Origin: Vibrio aphrogenes
Lineage (GTDB): Bacteria; Pseudomonadota; Gammaproteobacteria; Enterobacterales; Vibrionaceae
Assembly: GCF_002157735.2 (NCBI RefSeq)
Contig: NZ_AP018689.1
Coordinates: forward strand, 620,001-684,000
Length of the DNA stretch: 64,000 bases
Direction: 5' to 3'
The notes under the pieces: model-generated
What the model was told of the DNA's origin: nothing
Databases searched by the model: none
The model's input: only the letters and a program-made list of their open reading frames with translations
Program-made: the position numbers and the translations under genes
Part shown: in pieces, positions 42,243-52,300 of the stretch
Numbering within the stretch: position 1 is the stretch's first letter
How the letters are laid out: each line of letters starts with the position of its first letter

Positions 42243-42845
42243 ATGAACACATTTAAATTAATCCCTCTATTGGCGATGATACCAATGCTTGCCAGTGCTA
42301 ACGTTGTCTTAAAATCAGATGGCGACAATTTACTGGTTAATGACAAACCTACTCAACTGGTTAAGCACCTTTACGATGCCAATGGCAATCAGCTTAGCAA
42401 TGTACAAATCTTGGCAGATGAAGCTACGGAAGTACAAGCTTTAGTTTCCTTTGATGGGCAAGCTGGCTTATTTGAAATTCGCGCAACCGGATATAGTCAA
42501 GCGCAAACTAATGACGCGCCAAAAATTTATAGCGCCAATTGTGATGTGATTGGTGTCGGTCCTGTCAGCTTTTATCCATTAGGGTATTTGGCTGAAGGTG
42601 CAATTAACATTGGTGAGAGTGCCAATTACAGCGTATCTAAGTTAGGAGCATCGGTATCAGGTTACGCTGAGAATGACGCCTTTCAATCTTTAGATAGAGA
42701 TCCGGATACATGGGAAGTGACATCTGGGCAAGATTGCACCGTCGGCACACCGATGACGGGGAATGCCCTTATCGCTGATAGTGCCTTAACCCAATCGGTG
42801 AATACCTTCTTCAATAACCTTAAATTTCCACTGTCGATTAAATAG
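42243..42845 (+). CDS. Secreted protein, unknown function
   Basis: A 200-residue protein with a cleavable signal peptide (MNTFKLIPLLAMIPMLASA, then NVVLKSDG). The mature part is acidic with two cysteines (SANCDVIG and GQDCTVG) that could form a disulfide. No known domain is recognised. The repeated VxALVSFDGQAGLFEI/ATGYSQAQ pattern suggests a beta-rich fold. It directly follows the small lipoprotein gene, and a terminator closes the unit. Confidence 0.7.
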   Translation: MNTFKLIPLLAMIPMLASANVVLKSDGDNLLVNDKPTQLVKHLYDANGNQLSNVQILADEATEVQALVSFDGQAGLFEIRATGYSQAQTNDAPKIYSANCDVIGVGPVSFYPLGYLAEGAINIGESANYSVSKLGASVSGYAENDAFQSLDRDPDTWEVTSGQDCTVGTPMTGNALIADSALTQSVNTFFNNLKFPLSIK

Positions 42846-42881
42846 TATCAATCGATACATTAGAACTTAACAAAACACTAA

Positions 42882-42907
42882 GCCGTCCTTCAGGGGCGGC
42901 TTTTTTG
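42882..42907 (+). terminator. Terminator after the secreted-protein gene
   Basis: GCCGTCC (42882-42888) pairs with GGGCGGC (42894-42900) around a short loop, followed by TTTTTTG. Confidence 0.88.
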
Positions 42908-42935
42908 TTGCATTCAATTTAATAAGGATACCCAC

Positions 42936-43811
42936 ATGAAACCATCCATTACACCAAAAACTGTGTACATCAACTGGTCTGAATCTAACGAGTTAAATAC
43001 GGGGGAGGTTTACCCTTTTGCTGAGTTTGAGAAAAAGGCGCTCAGCATTGCATTAACCAATCCTTTAGGTGGCTATGACAAAACCAATGTGACCGTTACG
43101 TTTTCAGATAACAGCCAACATCAATGCCGTTTAGATTTAGGCTGCATGGGTAATGATTTAGGCTTTAACGACCATTGTTTATCCATCCATGCTTTCCATC
43201 AAAAGAATCACGATAACCCTAATATGTCGTGGATGCAGGAAGAACATCAGCGAGAGCTTATCCAATTAATAGAAAGTTACCAGCTAGATAGGTCACTGGT
43301 TCAATACGCTAGAGAGAACGCTATTAAGGCAACGGAGGAAGCGAAGCAGCAAGAAGAAATAGAAAGATTAGAAAAGTTAGAAGAACAAAGATTAGCCACA
43401 GAGGAGCAGAACAAGCAGCAGGCTTTATTCCAACAAAGCCTAGTGATACCTGATTGGGCAAAAGGAGTCATCATCGCAACTTTTACAGTATACGACCATG
43501 AAGAAAGTGATCCTTATAGTTGTGAGCATTTTTCGAAAACCGAAAAGTGCATTATTTTATCCTGGTCTACACACGCTCAAAAAAGGTTCCCTGAATTGAG
43601 AAAAGCGTGTTTAAACCATCCTGATACCGAATTCTTAAATGATAAAGAACAAGGCACAGAGCATCGCAATGATTACGGCTTAGGTTTTGGATTTTGTTTA
43701 ACGAATAAATCGTATCGTCATCATGGATGGGAGGTCAGTAAGCAAGTGTTTTGGGATGAGAGTAATAAGGCGAAATACGTCCCATTGGGGGAAGTGGTTG
43801 CTGATAATTAA
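42936..43811 (+). CDS. LPD25-like domain protein with coiled coil
   Basis: A 291-residue protein. Residues 1 to about 115 (INWSESNELNTGEVYPFAEFEKKAL, YDKTNVTVTF, CRLDLGCMGN) look like the LPD25 domain found in polyvalent proteins of mobile elements. Residues about 125-165 form a charged Glu/Gln/Lys coiled coil. The C-terminal 120 residues (VIPDWAKGVIIATFTVYDHEESDPY and on) are a separate unknown domain with several cysteines and histidines. The gene stands alone between two hairpins. LPD25 assignment is from memory and is moderate. Confidence 0.55.
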   Translation: MKPSITPKTVYINWSESNELNTGEVYPFAEFEKKALSIALTNPLGGYDKTNVTVTFSDNSQHQCRLDLGCMGNDLGFNDHCLSIHAFHQKNHDNPNMSWMQEEHQRELIQLIESYQLDRSLVQYARENAIKATEEAKQQEEIERLEKLEEQRLATEEQNKQQALFQQSLVIPDWAKGVIIATFTVYDHEESDPYSCEHFSKTEKCIILSWSTHAQKRFPELRKACLNHPDTEFLNDKEQGTEHRNDYGLGFGFCLTNKSYRHHGWEVSKQVFWDESNKAKYVPLGEVVADN

Positions 43812-43816
43812 CTAAA

Positions 43817-43842
43817 TCCGTGCCCAGTTATTCGGGCACGGA
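43817..43842. repeat. 9-bp inverted repeat after the LPD25-like gene
   Basis: TCCGTGCCC (43817-43825) pairs with GGGCACGGA (43834-43842), 8-base loop. No strong T-run follows; it probably still ends the upstream gene. Confidence 0.65.
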
Positions 43843-43968
43843 AATACATAATCTTTAATTTTTTGATCTAAATGGTTTTATGTAAGCTTTTGGATTGCCC
43901 GCTCCTCAATTTTCCCATATTCTCTCAGTATCAATTTTAAGAAAAACCAACATGAGATAACACTCTGA

Positions 43969-44139
43969 ATGGTAGACCAAATTTTAACCTTGCAAGAAGT
44001 GGCTGCTTATCTAAAGTTGGCCGAAAAAACAGCATATAGATTAGCAAGCGAAGGAAAGCTTCCTGGTTTTTAAGTCGGTGGTTCGTGGCGCTTTAAGCGT
44101 GAAGATTTAGAAGCGTGGATTGAGGCGAGAAAAGAATGA
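43969..44139 (+). pseudogene. Excisionase-type helix-turn-helix gene broken by one stop codon
   Basis: The frame starts MVDQILTLQEVAAYLKLAEKTAYRLASEGKLPGF, meets TAA at 44071-44073, then continues VGGSWRFKREDLEAWIEARKE to a TGA at 44137. Homologues of this family read GFKVGGSWRF, so a single A-to-T change (AAA to TAA) explains the stop. Everything else is intact. The last bases overlap the mrr start (ATGA), so this gene opens the mrr operon. Translation may stop early and weaken mrr expression, unless the stop is read through. Confidence 0.8.
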
Positions 44140-45050
44140 TTCCAACTTATCAAGAGTTTATGCAGCCCCTACTTGAGATTGCACGCAATGGTCGAGAAAT
44201 TAAGGTTCGAGATGCGATTAAGACCTTGGCAGATCAATATAATCTCACCCCAGAAGAACGAGTAGAAAAACTACCAAGTGGTCGTGTGACAGTATTAGAT
44301 AACCGTGTCGGTTGGGCAAAAACGTATCTCACCAAATCTGGTTTGCTTGAATCAACACGACGTGCTCATTTTGTGATTACAGAGCGAGGTAAACGAGCAT
44401 TAGAGGATCCAAAAGTAGAGATTAATAATGCCTACCTAAAACAGTTTGAAGAGTTTAACGCCTTTAAAGAACAAAAGAACGAGATACAACCTAATCCAAC
44501 ACTCTCGGAAACAACATGTGAAGATGACATCACACCAGATGAAACCCTTCGTGCGGCTTATAAACAAATCAACAACGCATTAGCGGATGAAATACTTATT
44601 CGCACTCGCCAAGTTACCCCCGCATTTTTTGAACAATTATTGGTCGATCTGTTGATTGCAATGGGTTATGGCGGTAGCAGTGAAGGCATGGGGCATACAT
44701 TAGGTCAAACCGGAGACAACGGTGTCGATGGTGTGATTAATCAAGATCCACTCGGTGTTGATCAAGTTTATATTCAAGCCAAGCGTTACGCGCAAGGTAA
44801 CAATGTTGGCTCTGGTGATATCCGTGATTTCTTCGGGGCGCTGAACCTGAAAAAAGCCCAAAAAGGTATTTTTATCACCACCTCAGATTTTACAGTTTCA
44901 GCCACTCAAACCGCCAAAGACCTTGGTATGCGAATAGTGCTGATCAATGGAAAAGAATTAGCCAAATTAATGTTGAAATATAACATTGGCAGCCGAGATG
45001 AACAGGTCCTACACCTGAAAAAGATAGACGAAGAATTTTTTGACGCTTGA
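44136..45050 (+). CDS. mrr: Mrr restriction endonuclease (modification-dependent)
   Basis: A 304-residue Mrr. The N-terminal winged-helix domain (about 1-95, VGWAKTYLTKSGLLE, FVITERGKRAL) is followed by an Mrr_cat domain (about 155-290) with the nuclease core GDNGVDGVINQDPLGVDQVYIQAKRY, i.e. D-x(n)-QxK. Mrr cuts DNA with foreign methylation. It overlaps the broken regulator gene by 4 bases and lies 40 bases before hsdM, so it belongs to the same restriction locus. Co-location with an active methyltransferase is notable, since Mrr must tolerate the HsdM marks. Confidence 0.92.
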   Translation: MIPTYQEFMQPLLEIARNGREIKVRDAIKTLADQYNLTPEERVEKLPSGRVTVLDNRVGWAKTYLTKSGLLESTRRAHFVITERGKRALEDPKVEINNAYLKQFEEFNAFKEQKNEIQPNPTLSETTCEDDITPDETLRAAYKQINNALADEILIRTRQVTPAFFEQLLVDLLIAMGYGGSSEGMGHTLGQTGDNGVDGVINQDPLGVDQVYIQAKRYAQGNNVGSGDIRDFFGALNLKKAQKGIFITTSDFTVSATQTAKDLGMRIVLINGKELAKLMLKYNIGSRDEQVLHLKKIDEEFFDA

Positions 45051-45090
45051 TCTGAAAATCAAGCTCACCCCAATTTACTGAGAGTAACTA

Positions 45091-47427
45091 ATGGCTAATA
45101 CAGATAAAATCAAAAAAAATTCAGACCTTATATGGGATGTCGCCAACTTATTGCGAGGCCCATACTTACCAGCGCAATACCGTCGAGTAATGATTCCTCT
45201 TACTGTTTTACGTCGTCTGGATTGTGTGCTTGAGGCTGATGCTGATGCAGTAAAGGTAGAATACGACAAACTTTTTGAACAATACAAAGATAAAGACAAT
45301 CGTACTGAAATAATAGAAAAGATAATTTTCAAAAAGTTTAACCATAAATTCTTTAACACCAGCGGCTTTACCTTCAAAAAATTAATTGGCGACCCTGACA
45401 ATCTTGCTAAAAACCTTAATAAATACATTGCAGGTTTTTCAACAAGAGCACGAGAGATATTAGAAAAATTCCGTTTCGATCAAGAAATCGAACACTTAGA
45501 AGACGCTAACCGCTTATTCAAAGTATTTAGCGAAATAGCCAGTGTTAATTTCCACCCTGATAAAATTGAATCATTAGAGATGGGCTATATTTTTGAAGAC
45601 TTGGTTAGACGATTTAACGAACAAGCAAACCAAGAAGCGGGGGATCACTTCACACCCCGTGAAGTGGTTAAGCTTATCGTGAATCTGCTCTTCACTGGTG
45701 AAGAAGCTATTCATACCGCTGGTAACTTGATAAAAATTTACGATCCAGCGTGTGGTACGGGTGGTATTTTGTCAGAATCTGAAAAAGAGATCATTGCTCA
45801 AAACGACAGAGCTAAAGTGCAATTATTTGGTCAAGAGTATAACCCAGAATCTTATGCAATTTGTGGCTCAGATTTAATGATCAAAGGTGAAGAAGCCGAC
45901 AACATTGCGTTCGGTGACACCTTAGGTACAGGTATAACGAAAGACGACCGTGTTGATGGTGATGGCCACCCTGACATGAAGTTTGACTACATGGCAGCAA
46001 ACCCACCGTTCGGTGTTGAATGGAAACCGGAAAAGGATTACGTCACCAACGAACATGAAAAATTTGGTTTTAATGGTCGTTTTGGCGCAGGTTTACCGCG
46101 TATCAATGATGGTGCTTTGTTATTCTTACAGCACATGATGTCAAAAATGCAAAACCCACCTGCACAATATCCACTTCATCGAGCAGGTGAAGAAGCTGAA
46201 AATGGTTCACGCATTGCAGTTGTATTTAACGGTTCGCCACTTTTTACAGGTGATGCAGGGAGCGGTGAAAGCAATATTCGTCGTTATATTATTGAGAACG
46301 ATATGCTTGAAGCAGTGGTCGCTTTGCCTGATCAACTCTTCTATAACACAGGTATTTATACCTATATCTGGATTGTCACTAACCGAAAATCAGACGGTAG
46401 TAACAACACACATGATAGACGTGGAAAAGTGCAGTTAATCAATGGTACTGACTTCGCTTGGAAAATGAAAAAATCACTGGGTGATAAGCGTAAAAAAATT
46501 GGTGAAGGGCCTTCGGAATACAATAAGAATGAACCTGATCATATCCGTATGCTCACAGAAATTTATGCGGCTTTTAAAGATGAAGAGACCCGTACGCTTG
46601 CAGATATTAATACCAACGTAGAGCTACCGAAAAAGAAAGCCCGTGACATGAATAAAGTTGTCACGGTAAGCAAAGTATTTAATAACCAGGATTTTGGTTA
46701 CTTAAAAATAACGGTTGAACGCCCACTACGCCTTAATTTTACTGTTGATCAAGAGCGTATTAATGCCTTTAAATCCACTGCTTACTTCACAGGTTTATCT
46801 ATTAGTAAAAAGCGCAAAAACATCGCAGCTATGGAATTAGAAGTTGCAGAAGGTGAAGCGAAACAAGCGGAGTTAATTACTGTACTTGAGTCCTTAATAT
46901 CCGAGTTTGAAAATTCTGAATTGATTAAAAATCGTGATGACTTTGAGGCACGAATTAAACCAGCCTTTGTTGATGCAGGCATTAAATTTGATGCCATACT
47001 GAAAAAGGCGTTACTAGCGCCTGGTAGTTTAGGTGAAAAAGACCCAACCGCTGAAGCATGTACCAATAGTAAAGGTGAATTTGAAGCCGATGGTGATTTG
47101 CGTGATACCGAAAATGTGCCACTACCAAAAGATATAACGCTACCTCTACCCTTAGATTATGAAAATAAAGGGCAAAATAAAGGTAAAGTTGATAAAACGC
47201 AATTACTTGCATTAGTAAAACAACATTGTGAAAAATACTTAGCAGAAGAAGTCTTACCCTATCGACCTGATGCATGGATTGACCACAGTAAAATTAAATT
47301 GGGTTATGAAATTCCCTTTAACCGTCATTTTTACGAGTATGAGCCACCGCGTGAGCTTGCAGAAATTGAAGCTGATATAAAAGGTCTTGAGCTAGAAATT
47401 ATGAATATGCTTGCGGAGGTGGTTTGA
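45091..47427 (+). CDS. hsdM: HsdM, type I restriction-modification methyltransferase
   Basis: A 778-residue N6-adenine methyltransferase. The N-terminal HsdM domain contains NLLRGPYLPAQYRRVMIPLTVLRRLD. The SAM motif YDPACGTGGIL and the catalytic NPPFG motif (AANPPFGVEW) follow. A C-terminal extension of about 250 residues (from about 530), with a coiled segment, is absent from the 529-residue EcoKI HsdM; it is usual in one long-form subfamily. It acts with HsdS (the next gene, overlapping by 1 base) as the modification enzyme. Confidence 0.95.
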   Translation: MANTDKIKKNSDLIWDVANLLRGPYLPAQYRRVMIPLTVLRRLDCVLEADADAVKVEYDKLFEQYKDKDNRTEIIEKIIFKKFNHKFFNTSGFTFKKLIGDPDNLAKNLNKYIAGFSTRAREILEKFRFDQEIEHLEDANRLFKVFSEIASVNFHPDKIESLEMGYIFEDLVRRFNEQANQEAGDHFTPREVVKLIVNLLFTGEEAIHTAGNLIKIYDPACGTGGILSESEKEIIAQNDRAKVQLFGQEYNPESYAICGSDLMIKGEEADNIAFGDTLGTGITKDDRVDGDGHPDMKFDYMAANPPFGVEWKPEKDYVTNEHEKFGFNGRFGAGLPRINDGALLFLQHMMSKMQNPPAQYPLHRAGEEAENGSRIAVVFNGSPLFTGDAGSGESNIRRYIIENDMLEAVVALPDQLFYNTGIYTYIWIVTNRKSDGSNNTHDRRGKVQLINGTDFAWKMKKSLGDKRKKIGEGPSEYNKNEPDHIRMLTEIYAAFKDEETRTLADINTNVELPKKKARDMNKVVTVSKVFNNQDFGYLKITVERPLRLNFTVDQERINAFKSTAYFTGLSISKKRKNIAAMELEVAEGEAKQAELITVLESLISEFENSELIKNRDDFEARIKPAFVDAGIKFDAILKKALLAPGSLGEKDPTAEACTNSKGEFEADGDLRDTENVPLPKDITLPLPLDYENKGQNKGKVDKTQLLALVKQHCEKYLAEEVLPYRPDAWIDHSKIKLGYEIPFNRHFYEYEPPRELAEIEADIKGLELEIMNMLAEVV

Positions 47428-48710
47428 TGCAATATCCAAATTATCCTGAATATATTACTAGTAGATTGGATTCAAATATTGAAATACCAAAGAGCTGGGA
47501 AGAAAAGCGTCTTAAATTTATAGCATCACATAACGATGAATCTCTACCAGAGACAACACCTGATGAATTCGAGATGGAATATATTGATATTTCTAGTGTT
47601 GACTTAATCAAGGGCATACAAGCTTTTGAAATTACAACCTTTGAACAAGCTCCTTCTCGAGCTAGAAGGTTAGTTAAAAATGGAGACACTATTGTTTCAA
47701 CTGTTAGGACTTATTTAAAAGCAATAGCTCCAATAAAAGATGTTTCTGACAATACGATAGTCTCTACGGGGTTTGCTGTTATAAGACCTAGGGAAGATAT
47801 AGATGCAGGGTACTTATCATATTTTTTACAAAATCAGAACTTTGTTGAGCTTGTAGTTGCAAACTCCGTAGGTGTTAGCTACCCAGCAATCAACGCTTCT
47901 GATTTAGTATGCATACCCGCATATTATCCCAAGCGTATAGAAGAACAAGAAAAAATAGCCTCGTTTCTCGATTATAAAACCCAACAAATTGACCAATTAA
48001 TTGAAAAGAAAAAAGAACTAATAGAAAAGCTCGAAGAACAACGAATAGCCATTATCACCCAAGCCGTTACCAAAGGCATTGACGAAAATGCCAAGCTAAA
48101 ACCTTCAGGCGTCGATTGGTTAGGTGATGTGCCTGAGCATTGGGAAATTAGCAAAATTCGTTGGTTCATTAAAGTTGGTTCCGGTGACTACTTAGATAAC
48201 GTCAGTATGGAAGCTAAGTCTACAGTTAGCTGTCAAATACCTGTTATAGGTGGTAATGGCTTGATGGCTTATACTTCAATTGAAAATACTAGTGAGAATG
48301 CACTGGTCGTTGGACGTGTAGGAGCTCATTGTGGAAATGTTCATCTTGTTCGAACTAAAAGTTGGGTAACCGATAATGCATTAAGAATCAAAATTATTGA
48401 TTCATTTGATCAGGATTACCTGTATTGGTTATTGAGAACAATGAAACTTAATGATGATGCCAATAAAAATGCTCAACCATTGATAACGGGAGAAACTATT
48501 AAATCTAGAACAGTCCCGATCCCTCCAATAGAAAATCAGTTAGAAATTGTTCGTTATATCGAGGTGGAATTAGCTAAATTATCCCTTTTAGAGCAAGCAA
48601 CTCAATTGACTATAGAAAAGCTTGAAGAATACCGTTCAGCACTCATCACATCCGCTGTCACAGGTAAAATAGATGTGCGAGAAATTGAACTTCCAAAGGA
48701 ATTTCAATAA
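47427..48710 (+). CDS. hsdS: HsdS, type I specificity subunit
   Basis: A subunit of about 427 residues with two target-recognition domains, at about 20-150 and 225-370. Each is followed by a conserved coiled coil: IEEQEKIASFLDYKTQQIDQLIEKKKELIEKLEEQRIAIITQAVTKGI, and the matching C-terminal LTIEKLEEYRSALITSAVTGKI. The sequence it reads cannot be told from these domains by eye. The ATG at 47427 overlaps the hsdM stop (TGATG). The stop overlaps the next gene by one base, so the four genes are translationally coupled. Confidence 0.93.
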   Translation: MQYPNYPEYITSRLDSNIEIPKSWEEKRLKFIASHNDESLPETTPDEFEMEYIDISSVDLIKGIQAFEITTFEQAPSRARRLVKNGDTIVSTVRTYLKAIAPIKDVSDNTIVSTGFAVIRPREDIDAGYLSYFLQNQNFVELVVANSVGVSYPAINASDLVCIPAYYPKRIEEQEKIASFLDYKTQQIDQLIEKKKELIEKLEEQRIAIITQAVTKGIDENAKLKPSGVDWLGDVPEHWEISKIRWFIKVGSGDYLDNVSMEAKSTVSCQIPVIGGNGLMAYTSIENTSENALVVGRVGAHCGNVHLVRTKSWVTDNALRIKIIDSFDQDYLYWLLRTMKLNDDANKNAQPLITGETIKSRTVPIPPIENQLEIVRYIEVELAKLSLLEQATQLTIEKLEEYRSALITSAVTGKIDVREIELPKEFQ

Positions 48711-49312
48711 TGGATGCTAAAGGGTATTTTCATCATCTACGTAACTATTTAAATACAGACTTTTATGGAGTCCCTAAGTTTCCTGGTGATGAAATAGTGT
48801 TGAAAGAAAAAATTCACGTTGGTAGCAAAAAAAAAGAATACAAAGTCACTTTAAAACATGAAGGTGAATTATTTGCAATAAAGCTAGATAGTCTTAACAA
48901 AAACGGGAATCAGGACCCTTTGTACCATTTTCTCGGTAATAATGGTCAACCTTGGACTAAGCGTTGTGACTTCATTGTTTTTAATCTTGTCGGTAGAAAA
49001 ATATTTGTTTATTGTCTCGAATTTAAGTCTCAGTCTCTTGATACTGAAAGTATTGCAGGACAACTTCAATCTGCTGAAAAGTGGTGTCGTGCTTTATTAG
49101 CTACGATCGACATTTACGTAAACAAAAAATGTAAATTTGAGTTAACAAAGCTTGTTGTTTCTGAATGCCCTGAAGATAAGCTCGGCAGTTATTTAGAAGA
49201 AAATGGTCAGTTTTTGGCACGAGATCCATCGGTAAAACATTTTTTGTATAAAGATATAGATGGCCTAGCATTAGGCGAATTAAACCATGCGGGCACTGAA
49301 ACAGTGAAGTAA
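48710..49312 (+). CDS. Putative PD-(D/E)XK-like accessory protein inside the hsd operon
   Basis: A 200-residue protein I cannot place in a named family. It sits between hsdS and hsdR with a 1-base overlap upstream and 9 bases downstream, so it is a built-in part of the operon. Its centre reads RCDFIVFNLVGRKIFVYCLEFKSQ, with D87, E104 and K106 in the spacing of a PD-(D/E)XK nuclease core. Flanking parts (VTLKHEGELFAIKLDS and CRALLATIDIYV) fit alternating strands and helices. It could be a nuclease, a restriction regulator or an anti-restriction sensor. Accessory genes in type I operons, such as the anticodon nuclease prrC, set a precedent, but there is no similarity to PrrC. Confidence 0.65.
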   Translation: MDAKGYFHHLRNYLNTDFYGVPKFPGDEIVLKEKIHVGSKKKEYKVTLKHEGELFAIKLDSLNKNGNQDPLYHFLGNNGQPWTKRCDFIVFNLVGRKIFVYCLEFKSQSLDTESIAGQLQSAEKWCRALLATIDIYVNKKCKFELTKLVVSECPEDKLGSYLEENGQFLARDPSVKHFLYKDIDGLALGELNHAGTETVK

Positions 49313-49321
49313 GGGAGTACC

Positions 49322-52300
49322 ATGAAAAAAACCAAAGAAATCCATTTTGAAGACGCCATTCAATATCACTTCATTGAAAATGATAAATACGTTAAAGGGA
49401 ATTCTGCTGATTTTGACCCTGAGTTATGCCTTGAAAAATCCCGTATTATTAACTTTATTAAAGAGACACAGCTAAAAACTTGGCAAGCCCTTGAGGTTAT
49501 TCATGGTGATGAAACCGATAATGTACTTATTGCTGATTTACGTAAGCATATTGGCACAAAGGGGCTGCTAAGTGTTATTCGAAATGGGTTTAAATGTTTT
49601 GGTAAAAAATTCAAGGTGGCGTACTTTTTACCCAATAATCAGCTCAATGCCGATACCATTGCGCTTTATAATAAAAATCAGTTGTCGGTAACTCGTCAGT
49701 TATATTTTTCTAATAAAGACACAAAATCGCTCGATATGGCGATATTTTTAAATGGTTTACCTGTTGTTACTTTGGAACTCAAAAATAAATTTACCGGTCA
49801 ATCAACGGAACATTCTAAGCTGCAATATAAAAATGACAGAGATCCTAACGAGCCAATTTTTCAGTTTAAAAAAGGTGCATTAGTCCACTTTGCTGTTGAT
49901 ACTGATTTAGCCTTTATGACAACTCGACTAAGCGGTAATAAAACCTTCTTCTTGCCGTTTAATTTAGGTGTTAATGATGGCGCAGGTAATCCGCCAGCTG
50001 AAGACGGTGGTTATCGTACTGCTTACCTGTGGCGAGAGGTGCTGCAAAGTGACAGCTTGCTAGATATTCTTAATCGTTTTATGCATTTGCAAGTGGAAGA
50101 GAAAAAGATACTTAAAGATAACGTTCTTAAGAAAATCAAAAAAGAAACCATGATTTTTCCGCGCTATCACCAATTAGATGTTGTGCGTAAGTTAATTGAC
50201 CACTCTAAAACTAATGGTGCTGGTAAAAACTACTTAGTTCAACACTCGGCAGGCTCAGGTAAATCAAACTCTATTGCATGGTTGGCTCACCGTTTATCAA
50301 GTTTGCATACTGAGACCGATGAGAAAGTTTTTCACTCGGTTATAGTTGTGACTGACAGAAAAGTACTTGATCAACAACTACAAGATACTATTTATCAGTT
50401 TGAGCATAAGCAAGGTGTGGTTGTAAAAATTGATGAAGATACGCGACAGTTAGTAAAAGCGTTATCAAGTGGTACGCCTATTGTTATCACCACTGTGCAA
50501 AAATTCCCATTTGTATCTGAGACGCTAGAAAAGCTTAATGAGGAGTTAGGTGAAGGCTCTGTTGAGTTAAGCACCAAAGGTAAGCGATATGCGGTAATCG
50601 TTGATGAAGCCCATAGCTCACAGTCTGGTGAAACGGCTATGGATATGAAGTATGTACTTAATAAAGATGGTGTTGAAGCACAAGCAAAGCAATATATTGC
50701 TGACAACGAAGAAGATGAGCAAGATGAAGTGATCCGTACTATGCTCCGCCGTGGCAAACAGGATAATTTAAGCTTTTTCGCTTTCACTGCTACGCCAAAA
50801 TACAAAACACTCAAGATATTTGATGAGCCAGGCAAAACAGGTGAAGCCCCATTTCATCACTACACTATGCGCCAAGCCATTGAAGAGAAGTTTATACTCG
50901 ATGTATTAGCGAACTACACCACTTATAAAACCTACTACAAAATTACGCAAGCGGCAGAAAAAGATCCCAACGTAGAGCGTAAAAAGGCTGCTCGTGCACT
51001 CGCTCGTTTTTTGACACTACATGAATATAATATTGCACAAAAAACAGAAGTGATGATTGAGCACTTTAGAGCGCATGTTCGTCACAAAATAGGGCAACGT
51101 GCTAAGGCGATGGTAGTAACTGATTCACGTTTACATGCAGTGCGTTATAAAAAAGCATTCGATGATTATATTGAAAAGAAAGGCTATACCGACGTACGTA
51201 GCCTAGTTGCCTTTTCAGGTACTGTTGAAGACCCTGAAGTGCTGGGTGTTAATTATACTGAAGTTGGCATGAATAATGGTATTGCTGAAAAAGCTTTACC
51301 TGAAGCGTTTGAAACCGATGATTATAAAGTGTTATTAGTAGCTGAAAAGTATCAAACAGGCTTCGATCAGCCTTTGCTCCATACAATGTATGTTGATAAG
51401 AAGCTATCAGGTATACAAGCCGTACAGACGCTCTCTCGGTTAAATAGAACAGCAGCAGGTAAAGAAGATACTTTTGTATTGGATTTTAGAAACGAGCCTG
51501 ACGAAATTTTTGAAGCATTCAAACCATTTTATAGAGTTACTCACGCAGAAGAATTAACGGATCCACATCATCTTTATCGTTTGCAAACTCAAATTGATGA
51601 ACACCAAGTCATCCATGAAAATGAAGTAAATGATTTTTGCACTGTGTATTTTGCCCCAAAACGAAAAGAGAGCGTACATGATCACGCAAAAATGAATGGG
51701 ATTATCGATCTAGCAGTAGATCGATATCTTGAATTAGATGAAGAGTCGCAAGCAGATTTTAAAGGTTTATTGGTTAATTTCAGAAATATGTATGGCTTCT
51801 TATCACAAGTAATGCCTTATCAAGATACTGATTTAGAAAAACTTTATACCTACTTACGTTACTTGTTAACGAAATTACCAAGGGATGCTTCAGGTCCTGG
51901 TTATCAAATAGATGGAAATGTTGAACTTGAATATTACCGCTTACAAAAAATCAGCGAAGGATCTATTAATTTAGAACCGGGTGATGCCGATAATTTATAT
52001 GGGCCTTCTGATGTAGGTACAGGCTCTTCTACTGAAGAAGAAGTCCCTTTATCTGAATTAGTTAAAGCAATTAATGAAAGGTTTGGAACGGACTTTACCG
52101 AAGCTGATCGTTTGTTTTTTGAACAGATAGAAGAAGAGGCTTTTGAAAGTGAAGATCTCAAAGAGGCCGCTTCAGCAAACAGCTTTAATGACTTTTCATC
52201 TATATTGTCTAAAGTGTTCGAAGATATATTAATTGATCGCATGGATGGTAATGAAGAAATCTTTCAGCGTTTAATGGGCGATGCTGATGTACGCGGCATT

